From contig CAWUER010000521.1 in the NCBI GenBank assembly GCA_963921195.1, forward strand, positions 62,001-126,000: a stretch of 64,000 bases of DNA. The letters run 5' to 3'. Under the pieces are notes generated by a model. The model ran no database searches, had not been told where the DNA came from, and was given only the letters and a program-made list of their open reading frames with translations. The position numbers and the translations under genes are program-made. This DNA is from Pegoplata infirma. Lineage: Eukaryota; Arthropoda; Insecta; Diptera; Anthomyiidae. Below, piece after piece: positions 37,646 through 50,679 of this stretch. Position 1 is the stretch's first letter. Each line of letters starts with the position of its first letter.

Positions 37646-38529
37646 CCACCAACTTTTTTTTTTTTTTTTTTTTAAATTTTGTTAAATTTTTTTTTTTTAA
37701 ATTAAACATAACAAAATTTTTAACGATTTTGATTAGAATGGTTTAGTTTGCCTACAAATATCAATCAAAAAAATGGCAAAATTTTTGTTTACATGCAAAA
37801 CTGAAAGTTTCATAGATTTTTATTTTTTTAAATTGAATTGTGTAAAATTTTAATCGATTTTCAATAAAAATATCCGGTTTGTCCAAAAAAATTGCAAAAA
37901 GAAACAATAATAACTTTTTTTTGCATGCAAAACGTAAATTTTCATTGAAAAATATTTTTTAAAATTAAATTTTGTAAAATTTTTATCGATTTGCAATAAA
38001 ATGTGTAAAATTTGAATAGATTTCTAATAAAATTTTTGTTTTGTCCAAAAAAAAAAAATAACAAAAAGATGCAAAAGCAAAAAAACAGAATTAAACTACA
38101 AAACATTTTGTGCGTTGTTCTGTATATAAAAGCTTAACATACTGACAGACTGAAATGAAATACTCAAGTAATGAAAAAAGAATATGGTGGTTGTGTGTGT
38201 GCATCTAAAAACGTTTTGTTTATAATATTTTTATAGATTTTCAACAAAAATATTCGGTTTGTTCAAAAAAATAATTTAAAAAAAAAAAATTCTCGTGCAA
38301 ATCGTAAATTTTCAGTGAAAAATATTTTTTAAAATTTTATTTTGTAAAATTTAAATTCCCAAATAATTATGATTTAAAAACTAAAATCTGGCATCATTTT
38401 CTTGACTACACCGCACTTTTCATAACATTGAGTGCTCAGGAGATAGAATCTTTATTAAAAATATTCGTCCCCCCACGGCAAACAAAAAAGAAATAAACAA
38501 ATGTGTTGTTACTTAAACTATGTTCTTTC

Positions 38530-38649
38530 GCCAACGACCATACCACGCTGAATACATCGGTTCTCGTCCGATCACCGAAATTAAGCAGCGTCGGGCGCGG
38601 TTAGTACTTAGATGGGGGACCGCTTGGGAACACCGCGTGTTGTTGGCTC
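38530..38649 (+). rRNA. 5S ribosomal RNA, copy 39
   Basis: Gene identical to copy 1. The upstream promoter zone has G-to-A at 38495 (-35), GAAATAAAC for GAAATGAAC, shared only with copy 41. T tract of 18; spacer to copy 40 is 881 bp, class A. Confidence 0.98.
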
Positions 38650-39530
38650 CCACCAACTTTTTTTTTTTTTTTTTTAAATTTTGTTAAATTTTTTTTTTTT
38701 AAATTAAACATAACAAAATTTTTAACGATTTTGATTAGAATGGTTTAGTTTGCCTACAAATATCAATCAAAAAAATGGCAAAATTTTTGTTTACATGCAA
38801 AACTGAAAGTTTCATAGATTTTTATTTTTTTAAATTGAATTGTGTAAAATTTTAATCGATTTTCAATAAAAATATCCGGTTTGTCCAAAAAAATTGCAAA
38901 AAGAAACAAAAATAACTTTTTTTTGCATGCAAAACGTAAATTTTCATTGAAAAATATTTTTTAAAATTAAATTTTGTAAAATTTTTATCGATTTGCAATA
39001 AAATGTGTAAAATTTGAATAGATTTCTAATAAAATTTTTGTTTTGTCCAAAAAAAAAAAATAACAAAAAGATGCAAAAGCAAAAAAACAGAATTAAACTA
39101 CAAAACATTTTGTGCGTTGTTCTGTATATAAAAGCTTAACATACTGACAGACTGAAATGAAATACTCAAGTAATGAAAAAAGAATATGGTGGTTGTGTGT
39201 GTGCATCTAAAAACGTTTTGTTTATAATATTTTTATAGATTTTCAACAAAAATATTCGGTTTGTTCAAAAAAATAATTTAAAAAAAAAAATTCTCGTGCA
39301 AATCGTAAATTTTCAGTGAAAAATATTTTTTAAAATTTTATTTTGTAAAATTTAAATTCCCAAATAATTATGATTTAAAAACTAAAATCTGGCATCATTT
39401 TCTTGACTACACCGCACTTTTCATAACATTGAGTGCTCAGGAGATAGAATCTTTATTAAAAATATTCGTCCCCCCACGGCAAACAAAAAAGAAATGAACA
39501 AATGTGTTGTTACTTAAACTATGTTCTTTC

Positions 39531-39650
39531 GCCAACGACCATACCACGCTGAATACATCGGTTCTCGTCCGATCACCGAAATTAAGCAGCGTCGGGCGCG
39601 GTTAGTACTTAGATGGGGGACCGCTTGGGAACACCGCGTGTTGTTGGCTC
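39531..39650 (+). rRNA. 5S ribosomal RNA, copy 40
   Basis: Identical to copy 1. Spacer to copy 41 is 884 bp, class T. Confidence 0.98.
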
Positions 39651-39658
39651 CCACCAAC

Positions 39659-39679
39659 TTTTTTTTTTTTTTTTTTTTT
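39659..39679 (+). terminator. Longest first T tract (21 T), copy 40
   Basis: An A-to-T change at the end of the usual 20-T tract extends it to 21 T. This is the longest terminator tract I found in the window. Confidence 0.85.
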
Positions 39680-40534
39680 AATTTTGTTAAATTTTTTTTT
39701 TTTAAATTAAACATAACAAAATTTTTAACGATTTTGATTAGAATGGTTTAGTTTGCCTACAAATATCAATCAAAAAAATGGCAAAATTTTTGTTTACATG
39801 CAAAACTGAAAGTTTCATAGATTTTTATTTTTTTAAATTGAATTGTGTAAAATTTTAATCGATTTTCAATAAAAATATCCGGTTTGTCCAAAAAAATTGC
39901 AAAAAGAAACAATAATAACTTTTTTTTGCATGCAAAACGTAAATTTTCATTGAAAAATATTTTTTAAAATTAAATTTTGTAAAATTTTTATCGATTTGCA
40001 ATAAAATGTGTAAAATTTGAATAGATTTCTAATAAAATTTTTGTTTTGTCCAAAAAAAAAAAATAACAAAAAGATGCAAAAGCAAAAAAACAGAATTAAA
40101 CTACAAAACATTTTGTGCGTTGTTCTGTATATAAAAGCTTAACATACTGACAGACTGAAATGAAATACTCAAGTAATGAAAAAAGAATATGGTGGTTGTG
40201 TGTGTGCATCTAAAAACGTTTTGTTTATAATATTTTTATAGATTTTCAACAAAAATATTCGGTTTGTTCAAAAAAATAATTTAAAAAAAAAAAATTCTCG
40301 TGCAAATCGTAAATTTTCAGTGAAAAATATTTTTTAAAATTTTATTTTGTAAAATTTAAATTCCCAAATAATTATGATTTAAAAACTAAAATCTGGCATC
40401 ATTTTCTTGACTACACCGCACTTTTCATAACATTGAGTGCTCAGGAGATAGAATCTTTATTAAAAATATTCGTCCCCCCACGGCAAACAAAAAAGAAATA
40501 AACAAATGTGTTGTTACTTAAACTATGTTCTTTC

Positions 40535-40654
40535 GCCAACGACCATACCACGCTGAATACATCGGTTCTCGTCCGATCACCGAAATTAAGCAGCGTCGGG
40601 CGCGGTTAGTACTTAGATGGGGGACCGCTTGGGAACACCGCGTGTTGTTGGCTC
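40535..40654 (+). rRNA. 5S ribosomal RNA, copy 41
   Basis: Gene identical to copy 1. G-to-A at 40500 (-35), as in copy 39, 2005 bp away. T tract of 19; spacer to copy 42 is 882 bp, class A. Confidence 0.98.
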
Positions 40655-41536
40655 CCACCAACTTTTTTTTTTTTTTTTTTTAAATTTTGTTAAATTTTTT
40701 TTTTTTAAATTAAACATAACAAAATTTTTAACGATTTTGATTAGAATGGTTTAGTTTGCCTACAAATATCAATCAAAAAAATGGCAAAATTTTTGTTTAC
40801 ATGCAAAACTGAAAGTTTCATAGATTTTTATTTTTTTAAATTGAATTGTGTAAAATTTTAATCGATTTTCAATAAAAATATCCGGTTTGTCCAAAAAAAT
40901 TGCAAAAAGAAACAAAAATAACTTTTTTTTGCATGCAAAACGTAAATTTTCATTGAAAAATATTTTTTAAAATTAAATTTTGTAAAATTTTTATCGATTT
41001 GCAATAAAATGTGTAAAATTTGAATAGATTTCTAATAAAATTTTTGTTTTGTCCAAAAAAAAAAAATAACAAAAAGATGCAAAAGCAAAAAAACAGAATT
41101 AAACTACAAAACATTTTGTGCGTTGTTCTGTATATAAAAGCTTAACATACTGACAGACTGAAATGAAATACTCAAGTAATGAAAAAAGAATATGGTGGTT
41201 GTGTGTGTGCATCTAAAAACGTTTTGTTTATAATATTTTTATAGATTTTCAACAAAAATATTCGGTTTGTTCAAAAAAATAATTTAAAAAAAAAAATTCT
41301 CGTGCAAATCGTAAATTTTCAGTGAAAAATATTTTTTAAAATTTTATTTTGTAAAATTTAAATTCCCAAATAATTATGATTTAAAAACTAAAATCTGGCA
41401 TCATTTTCTTGACTACACCGCACTTTTCATAACATTGAGTGCTCAGGAGATAGAATCTTTATTAAAAATATTCGTCCCCCCACGGCAAACAAAAAAGAAA
41501 TGAACAAATGTGTTGTTACTTAAACTATGTTCTTTC

Positions 41537-41656
41537 GCCAACGACCATACCACGCTGAATACATCGGTTCTCGTCCGATCACCGAAATTAAGCAGCGTCG
41601 GGCGCGGTTAGTACTTAGATGGGGGACCGCTTGGGAACACCGCGTGTTGTTGGCTC
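41537..41656 (+). rRNA. 5S ribosomal RNA, copy 42
   Basis: Identical to copy 1. T tract of 20; spacer to copy 43 is 884 bp, class T. Confidence 0.98.
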
Positions 41657-42540
41657 CCACCAACTTTTTTTTTTTTTTTTTTTTAAATTTTGTTAAATTT
41701 TTTTTTTTTAAATTAAACATAACAAAATTTTTAACGATTTTGATTAGAATGGTTTAGTTTGCCTACAAATATCAATCAAAAAAATGGCAAAATTTTTGTT
41801 TACATGCAAAACTGAAAGTTTCATAGATTTTTATTTTTTTAAATTGAATTGTGTAAAATTTTAATCGATTTTCAATAAAAATATCCGGTTTGTCCAAAAA
41901 AATTGCAAAAAGAAACAATAATAACTTTTTTTTGCATGCAAAACGTAAATTTTCATTGAAAAATATTTTTTAAAATTAAATTTTGTAAAATTTTTATCGA
42001 TTTGCAATAAAATGTGTAAAATTTGAATAGATTTCTAATAAAATTTTTGTTTTGTCCAAAAAAAAAAAATAACAAAAAGATGCAAAAGCAAAAAAACAGA
42101 ATTAAACTACAAAACATTTTGTGCGTTGTTCTGTATATAAAAGCTTAACATACTGACAGACTGAAATGAAATACTCAAGTAATGAAAAAAGAATATGGTG
42201 GTTGTGTGTGTGCATCTAAAAACGTTTTGTTTATAATATTTTTATAGATTTTCAACAAAAATATTCGGTTTGTTCAAAAAAATAATTTAAAAAAAAAAAA
42301 TTCTCGTGCAAATCGTAAATTTTCAGTGAAAAATATTTTTTAAAATTTTATTTTGTAAAATTTAAATTCCCAAATAATTATGATTTAAAAACTAAAATCT
42401 GGCATCATTTTCTTGACTACACCGCACTTTTCATAACATTGAGTGCTCAGGAGATAGAATCTTTATTAAAAATATTCGTCCCCCCACGGCAAACAAAAAA
42501 GAAATGAACAAATGTGTTGTTACTTAAACTATGTTCTTTC

Positions 42541-42660
42541 GCCAACGACCATACCACGCTGAATACATCGGTTCTCGTCCGATCACCGAAATTAAGCAGC
42601 GTCGGGCGCGGTTAGTACTTAGATGGGGGACCGCTTGGGAACACCGCGTGTTGTTGGCTC
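42541..42660 (+). rRNA. 5S ribosomal RNA, copy 43
   Basis: Identical to copy 1. Spacer to copy 44 is 882 bp, class A, and is the first with the altered flank TAATTAAACAAAAC after the second T tract. Confidence 0.98.
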
Positions 42661-43542
42661 CCACCAACTTTTTTTTTTTTTTTTTTTAAATTTTGTTAAA
42701 TTTTTTTTTTTTTAATTAAACAAAACAAAATTTTTAACGATTTTGATTAGAATGGTTTAGTTTGCCTACAAATATCAATCAAAAAAATGGCAAAATTTTT
42801 GTTTACATGCAAAACTGAAAGTTTCATAGATTTTTATTTTTTTAAATTGAATTGTGTAAAATTTTAATCGATTTTCAATAAAAATATCCGGTTTGTCCAA
42901 AAAAATTGCAAAAAGAAACAAAAATAACTTTTTTTTGCATGCAAAACGTAAATTTTCATTGAAAAATATTTTTTAAAATTAAATTTTGTAAAATTTTTAT
43001 CGATTTGCAATAAAATGTGTAAAATTTGAATAGATTTCTAATAAAATTTTTGTTTTGTCCAAAAAAAAAAAATAACAAAAAGATGCAAAAGCAAAAAAAC
43101 AGAATTAAACTACAAAACATTTTGTGCGTTGTTCTGTATATAAAAGCTTAACATACTGACAGACTGAAATGAAATACTCAAGTAATGAAAAAAGAATATG
43201 GTGGTTGTGTGTGTGCATCTAAAAACGTTTTGTTTATAATATTTTTATAGATTTTCAACAAAAATATTCGGTTTGTTCAAAAAAATAATTTAAAAAAAAA
43301 AATTCTCGTGCAAATCGTAAATTTTCAGTGAAAAATATTTTTTAAAATTTTATTTTGTAAAATTTAAATTCCCAAATAATTATGATTTAAAAACTAAAAT
43401 CTGGCATCATTTTCTTGACTACACCGCACTTTTCATAACATTGAGTGCTCAGGAGATAGAATCTTTATTAAAAATATTCGTCCCCCCACGGCAAACAAAA
43501 AAGAAATGAACAAATGTGTTGTTACTTAAACTATGTTCTTTC

Positions 43543-43662
43543 GCCAACGACCATACCACGCTGAATACATCGGTTCTCGTCCGATCACCGAAATTAAGCA
43601 GCGTCGGGCGCGGTTAGTACTTAGATGGGGGACCGCTTGGGAACACCGCGTGTTGTTGGCTC
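43543..43662 (+). rRNA. 5S ribosomal RNA, copy 44
   Basis: Identical to copy 1. Spacer to copy 45 is 879 bp, class A, the second A spacer in a row, which breaks the alternation. Confidence 0.98.
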
Positions 43663-43670
43663 CCACCAAC

Positions 43671-43686
43671 TTTTTTTTTTTTTTTT
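43671..43686 (+). terminator. Shortest first T tract (16 T), copy 44
   Basis: The first T tract after copy 44 is 16 T, the shortest I found, still far above the minimum Pol III needs to stop. Confidence 0.85.
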
Positions 43687-44541
43687 AAATTTTGTTAAAT
43701 TTTTTTTTTTTAAATTAAACATAACAAAATTTTTAACGATTTTGATTAGAATGGTTTAGTTTGCCTACAAATATCAATCAAAAAAATGGCAAAATTTTTG
43801 TTTACATGCAAAACTGAAAGTTTCATAGATTTTTATTTTTTTAAATTGAATTGTGTAAAATTTTAATCGATTTTCAATAAAAATATCCGGTTTGTCCAAA
43901 AAAATTGCAAAAAGAAACAAAAATAACTTTTTTTTGCATGCAAAACGTAAATTTTCATTGAAAAATATTTTTTAAAATTAAATTTTGTAAAATTTTTATC
44001 GATTTGCAATAAAATGTGTAAAATTTGAATAGATTTCTAATAAAATTTTTGTTTTGTCCAAAAAAAAAAAATAACAAAAAGATGCAAAAGCAAAAAAACA
44101 GAATTAAACTACAAAACATTTTGTGCGTTGTTCTGTATATAAAAGCTTAACATACTGACAGACTGAAATGAAATACTCAAGTAATGAAAAAAGAATATGG
44201 TGGTTGTGTGTGTGCATCTAAAAACGTTTTGTTTATAATATTTTTATAGATTTTCAACAAAAATATTCGGTTTGTTCAAAAAAATAATTTAAAAAAAAAA
44301 ATTCTCGTGCAAATCGTAAATTTTCAGTGAAAAATATTTTTTAAAATTTTATTTTGTAAAATTTAAATTCCCAAATAATTATGATTTAAAAACTAAAATC
44401 TGGCATCATTTTCTTGACTACACCGCACTTTTCATAACATTGAGTGCTCAGGAGATAGAATCTTTATTAAAAATATTCGTCCCCCCACGGCAAACAAAAA
44501 AGAAATGAACAAATGTGTTGTTACTTAAACTATGTTCTTTC

Positions 44542-44661
44542 GCCAACGACCATACCACGCTGAATACATCGGTTCTCGTCCGATCACCGAAATTAAGCAG
44601 CGTCGGGCGCGGTTAGTACTTAGATGGGGGACCGCTTGGGAACACCGCGTGTTGTTGGCTC
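44542..44661 (+). rRNA. 5S ribosomal RNA, copy 45
   Basis: Identical to copy 1. Spacer to copy 46 is 884 bp, class T. Confidence 0.98.
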
Positions 44662-45545
44662 CCACCAACTTTTTTTTTTTTTTTTTTTTAAATTTTGTTA
44701 AATTTTTTTTTTTTAAATTAAACATAACAAAATTTTTAACGATTTTGATTAGAATGGTTTAGTTTGCCTACAAATATCAATCAAAAAAATGGCAAAATTT
44801 TTGTTTACATGCAAAACTGAAAGTTTCATAGATTTTTATTTTTTTAAATTGAATTGTGTAAAATTTTAATCGATTTTCAATAAAAATATCCGGTTTGTCC
44901 AAAAAAATTGCAAAAAGAAACAATAATAACTTTTTTTTGCATGCAAAACGTAAATTTTCATTGAAAAATATTTTTTAAAATTAAATTTTGTAAAATTTTT
45001 ATCGATTTGCAATAAAATGTGTAAAATTTGAATAGATTTCTAATAAAATTTTTGTTTTGTCCAAAAAAAAAAAATAACAAAAAGATGCAAAAGCAAAAAA
45101 ACAGAATTAAACTACAAAACATTTTGTGCGTTGTTCTGTATATAAAAGCTTAACATACTGACAGACTGAAATGAAATACTCAAGTAATGAAAAAAGAATA
45201 TGGTGGTTGTGTGTGTGCATCTAAAAACGTTTTGTTTATAATATTTTTATAGATTTTCAACAAAAATATTCGGTTTGTTCAAAAAAATAATTTAAAAAAA
45301 AAAAATTCTCGTGCAAATCGTAAATTTTCAGTGAAAAATATTTTTTAAAATTTTATTTTGTAAAATTTAAATTCCCAAATAATTATGATTTAAAAACTAA
45401 AATCTGGCATCATTTTCTTGACTACACCGCACTTTTCATAACATTGAGTGCTCAGGAGATAGAATCTTTATTAAAAATATTCGTCCCCCCACGGCAAACA
45501 AAAAAGAAATGAACAAATGTGTTGTTACTTAAACTATGTTCTTTC

Positions 45546-45665
45546 GCCAACGACCATACCACGCTGAATACATCGGTTCTCGTCCGATCACCGAAATTAA
45601 GCAGCGTCGGGCGCGGTTAGTACTTAGATGGGGGACCGCTTGGGAACACCGCGTGTTGTTGGCTC
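45546..45665 (+). rRNA. 5S ribosomal RNA, copy 46
   Basis: Identical to copy 1. Spacer to copy 47 is 884 bp, class T. Confidence 0.98.
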
Positions 45666-46549
45666 CCACCAACTTTTTTTTTTTTTTTTTTTTAAATTTT
45701 GTTAAATTTTTTTTTTTTAAATTAAACATAACAAAATTTTTAACGATTTTGATTAGAATGGTTTAGTTTGCCTACAAATATCAATCAAAAAAATGGCAAA
45801 ATTTTTGTTTACATGCAAAACTGAAAGTTTCATAGATTTTTATTTTTTTAAATTGAATTGTGTAAAATTTTAATCGATTTTCAATAAAAATATCCGGTTT
45901 GTCCAAAAAAATTGCAAAAAGAAACAATAATAACTTTTTTTTGCATGCAAAACGTAAATTTTCATTGAAAAATATTTTTTAAAATTAAATTTTGTAAAAT
46001 TTTTATCGATTTGCAATAAAATGTGTAAAATTTGAATAGATTTCTAATAAAATTTTTGTTTTGTCCAAAAAAAAAAAATAACAAAAAGATGCAAAAGCAA
46101 AAAAACAGAATTAAACTACAAAACATTTTGTGCGTTGTTCTGTATATAAAAGCTTAACATACTGACAGACTGAAATGAAATACTCAAGTAATGAAAAAAG
46201 AATATGGTGGTTGTGTGTGTGCATCTAAAAACGTTTTGTTTATAATATTTTTATAGATTTTCAACAAAAATATTCGGTTTGTTCAAAAAAATAATTTAAA
46301 AAAAAAAAATTCTCGTGCAAATCGTAAATTTTCAGTGAAAAATATTTTTTAAAATTTTATTTTGTAAAATTTAAATTCCCAAATAATTATGATTTAAAAA
46401 CTAAAATCTGGCATCATTTTCTTGACTACACCGCACTTTTCATAACATTGAGTGCTCAGGAGATAGAATCTTTATTAAAAATATTCGTCCCCCCACGGCA
46501 AACAAAAAAGAAATGAACAAATGTGTTGTTACTTAAACTATGTTCTTTC

Positions 46550-46669
46550 GCCAACGACCATACCACGCTGAATACATCGGTTCTCGTCCGATCACCGAAA
46601 TTAAGCAGCGTCGGGCGCGGTTAGTACTTAGATGGGGGACCGCTTGGGAACACCGCGTGTTGTTGGCTC
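46550..46669 (+). rRNA. 5S ribosomal RNA, copy 47
   Basis: Identical to copy 1. Spacer to copy 48 is 882 bp, class A with the TAATTAAACAAAAC flank. Confidence 0.98.
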
Positions 46670-47551
46670 CCACCAACTTTTTTTTTTTTTTTTTTTAAAT
46701 TTTGTTAAATTTTTTTTTTTTTAATTAAACAAAACAAAATTTTTAACGATTTTGATTAGAATGGTTTAGTTTGCCTACAAATATCAATCAAAAAAATGGC
46801 AAAATTTTTGTTTACATGCAAAACTGAAAGTTTCATAGATTTTTATTTTTTTAAATTGAATTGTGTAAAATTTTAATCGATTTTCAATAAAAATATCCGG
46901 TTTGTCCAAAAAAATTGCAAAAAGAAACAAAAATAACTTTTTTTTGCATGCAAAACGTAAATTTTCATTGAAAAATATTTTTTAAAATTAAATTTTGTAA
47001 AATTTTTATCGATTTGCAATAAAATGTGTAAAATTTGAATAGATTTCTAATAAAATTTTTGTTTTGTCCAAAAAAAAAAAATAACAAAAAGATGCAAAAG
47101 CAAAAAAACAGAATTAAACTACAAAACATTTTGTGCGTTGTTCTGTATATAAAAGCTTAACATACTGACAGACTGAAATGAAATACTCAAGTAATGAAAA
47201 AAGAATATGGTGGTTGTGTGTGTGCATCTAAAAACGTTTTGTTTATAATATTTTTATAGATTTTCAACAAAAATATTCGGTTTGTTCAAAAAAATAATTT
47301 AAAAAAAAAAATTCTCGTGCAAATCGTAAATTTTCAGTGAAAAATATTTTTTAAAATTTTATTTTGTAAAATTTAAATTCCCAAATAATTATGATTTAAA
47401 AACTAAAATCTGGCATCATTTTCTTGACTACACCGCACTTTTCATAACATTGAGTGCTCAGGAGATAGAATCTTTATTAAAAATATTCGTCCCCCCACGG
47501 CAAACAAAAAAGAAATGAACAAATGTGTTGTTACTTAAACTATGTTCTTTC

Positions 47552-47671
47552 GCCAACGACCATACCACGCTGAATACATCGGTTCTCGTCCGATCACCGA
47601 AATTAAGCAGCGTCGGGCGCGGTTAGTACTTAGATGGGGGACCGCTTGGGAACACCGCGTGTTGTTGGCTC
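47552..47671 (+). rRNA. 5S ribosomal RNA, copy 48
   Basis: Identical to copy 1. Spacer to copy 49 is 884 bp, class T. Confidence 0.98.
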
Positions 47672-48555
47672 CCACCAACTTTTTTTTTTTTTTTTTTTTA
47701 AATTTTGTTAAATTTTTTTTTTTTAAATTAAACATAACAAAATTTTTAACGATTTTGATTAGAATGGTTTAGTTTGCCTACAAATATCAATCAAAAAAAT
47801 GGCAAAATTTTTGTTTACATGCAAAACTGAAAGTTTCATAGATTTTTATTTTTTTAAATTGAATTGTGTAAAATTTTAATCGATTTTCAATAAAAATATC
47901 CGGTTTGTCCAAAAAAATTGCAAAAAGAAACAATAATAACTTTTTTTTGCATGCAAAACGTAAATTTTCATTGAAAAATATTTTTTAAAATTAAATTTTG
48001 TAAAATTTTTATCGATTTGCAATAAAATGTGTAAAATTTGAATAGATTTCTAATAAAATTTTTGTTTTGTCCAAAAAAAAAAAATAACAAAAAGATGCAA
48101 AAGCAAAAAAACAGAATTAAACTACAAAACATTTTGTGCGTTGTTCTGTATATAAAAGCTTAACATACTGACAGACTGAAATGAAATACTCAAGTAATGA
48201 AAAAAGAATATGGTGGTTGTGTGTGTGCATCTAAAAACGTTTTGTTTATAATATTTTTATAGATTTTCAACAAAAATATTCGGTTTGTTCAAAAAAATAA
48301 TTTAAAAAAAAAAAATTCTCGTGCAAATCGTAAATTTTCAGTGAAAAATATTTTTTAAAATTTTATTTTGTAAAATTTAAATTCCCAAATAATTATGATT
48401 TAAAAACTAAAATCTGGCATCATTTTCTTGACTACACCGCACTTTTCATAACATTGAGTGCTCAGGAGATAGAATCTTTATTAAAAATATTCGTCCCCCC
48501 ACGGCAAACAAAAAAGAAATGAACAAATGTGTTGTTACTTAAACTATGTTCTTTC

Positions 48556-48675
48556 GCCAACGACCATACCACGCTGAATACATCGGTTCTCGTCCGATCA
48601 CCGAAATTAAGCAGCGTCGGGCGCGGTTAGTACTTAGATGGGGGACCGCTTGGGAACACCGCGTGTTGTTGGCTC
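48556..48675 (+). rRNA. 5S ribosomal RNA, copy 49
   Basis: Identical to copy 1. Spacer to copy 50 is 883 bp, class T. Confidence 0.98.
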
Positions 48676-49558
48676 CCACCAACTTTTTTTTTTTTTTTTT
48701 TTAAATTTTGTTAAATTTTTTTTTTTTAAATTAAACATAACAAAATTTTTAACGATTTTGATTAGAATGGTTTAGTTTGCCTACAAATATCAATCAAAAA
48801 AATGGCAAAATTTTTGTTTACATGCAAAACTGAAAGTTTCATAGATTTTTATTTTTTTAAATTGAATTGTGTAAAATTTTAATCGATTTTCAATAAAAAT
48901 ATCCGGTTTGTCCAAAAAAATTGCAAAAAGAAACAATAATAACTTTTTTTTGCATGCAAAACGTAAATTTTCATTGAAAAATATTTTTTAAAATTAAATT
49001 TTGTAAAATTTTTATCGATTTGCAATAAAATGTGTAAAATTTGAATAGATTTCTAATAAAATTTTTGTTTTGTCCAAAAAAAAAAAATAACAAAAAGATG
49101 CAAAAGCAAAAAAACAGAATTAAACTACAAAACATTTTGTGCGTTGTTCTGTATATAAAAGCTTAACATACTGACAGACTGAAATGAAATACTCAAGTAA
49201 TGAAAAAAGAATATGGTGGTTGTGTGTGTGCATCTAAAAACGTTTTGTTTATAATATTTTTATAGATTTTCAACAAAAATATTCGGTTTGTTCAAAAAAA
49301 TAATTTAAAAAAAAAAAATTCTCGTGCAAATCGTAAATTTTCAGTGAAAAATATTTTTTAAAATTTTATTTTGTAAAATTTAAATTCCCAAATAATTATG
49401 ATTTAAAAACTAAAATCTGGCATCATTTTCTTGACTACACCGCACTTTTCATAACATTGAGTGCTCAGGAGATAGAATCTTTATTAAAAATATTCGTCCC
49501 CCCACGGCAAACAAAAAAGAAATGAACAAATGTGTTGTTACTTAAACTATGTTCTTTC

Positions 49559-49678
49559 GCCAACGACCATACCACGCTGAATACATCGGTTCTCGTCCGA
49601 TCACCGAAATTAAGCAGCGTCGGGCGCGGTTAGTACTTAGATGGGGGACCGCTTGGGAACACCGCGTGTTGTTGGCTC
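49559..49678 (+). rRNA. 5S ribosomal RNA, copy 50
   Basis: Identical to copy 1. Spacer to copy 51 is 881 bp, class A with the TAATTAAACAAAAC flank and a private C-to-A at 50243. Confidence 0.98.
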
Positions 49679-50559
49679 CCACCAACTTTTTTTTTTTTTT
49701 TTTTTAAATTTTGTTAAATTTTTTTTTTTTAATTAAACAAAACAAAATTTTTAACGATTTTGATTAGAATGGTTTAGTTTGCCTACAAATATCAATCAAA
49801 AAAATGGCAAAATTTTTGTTTACATGCAAAACTGAAAGTTTCATAGATTTTTATTTTTTTAAATTGAATTGTGTAAAATTTTAATCGATTTTCAATAAAA
49901 ATATCCGGTTTGTCCAAAAAAATTGCAAAAAGAAACAAAAATAACTTTTTTTTGCATGCAAAACGTAAATTTTCATTGAAAAATATTTTTTAAAATTAAA
50001 TTTTGTAAAATTTTTATCGATTTGCAATAAAATGTGTAAAATTTGAATAGATTTCTAATAAAATTTTTGTTTTGTCCAAAAAAAAAAAATAACAAAAAGA
50101 TGCAAAAGCAAAAAAACAGAATTAAACTACAAAACATTTTGTGCGTTGTTCTGTATATAAAAGCTTAACATACTGACAGACTGAAATGAAATACTCAAGT
50201 AATGAAAAAAGAATATGGTGGTTGTGTGTGTGCATCTAAAAAAGTTTTGTTTATAATATTTTTATAGATTTTCAACAAAAATATTCGGTTTGTTCAAAAA
50301 AATAATTTAAAAAAAAAAATTCTCGTGCAAATCGTAAATTTTCAGTGAAAAATATTTTTTAAAATTTTATTTTGTAAAATTTAAATTCCCAAATAATTAT
50401 GATTTAAAAACTAAAATCTGGCATCATTTTCTTGACTACACCGCACTTTTCATAACATTGAGTGCTCAGGAGATAGAATCTTTATTAAAAATATTCGTCC
50501 CCCCACGGCAAACAAAAAAGAAATGAACAAATGTGTTGTTACTTAAACTATGTTCTTTC

Positions 50560-50679
50560 GCCAACGACCATACCACGCTGAATACATCGGTTCTCGTCCG
50601 ATCACCGAAATTAAGCAGCGTCGGGCGCGGTTAGTACTTAGATGGGGGACCGCTTGGGAACACCGCGTGTTGTTGGCTC
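50560..50679 (+). rRNA. 5S ribosomal RNA, copy 51
   Basis: Identical to copy 1. Spacer to copy 52 is 884 bp, class T. Confidence 0.98.

Larger units (their letters stand above)
20585..42720 (+). repeat. Dimeric higher-order repeat domain (~2.0-kb period)
   Basis: After copies 21 to 43 the class marker alternates without exception: A after odd copies, T after even copies, 23 spacers in a row. The length of the T tract alternates too (18-19 after odd copies 33-41, 20-21 after even copies 34-42), and so does spacer length (861-882 against 884-885). Two consecutive genes therefore form the unit of homogenisation here. Confidence 0.9.

Noticed and set aside
20585..42720. Alternation as a pure assembly artefact from merging two haplotypes
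   Set aside because: Repeated private variants and unequal block sizes make a mechanical interleaving unlikely, but only long reads can exclude it.
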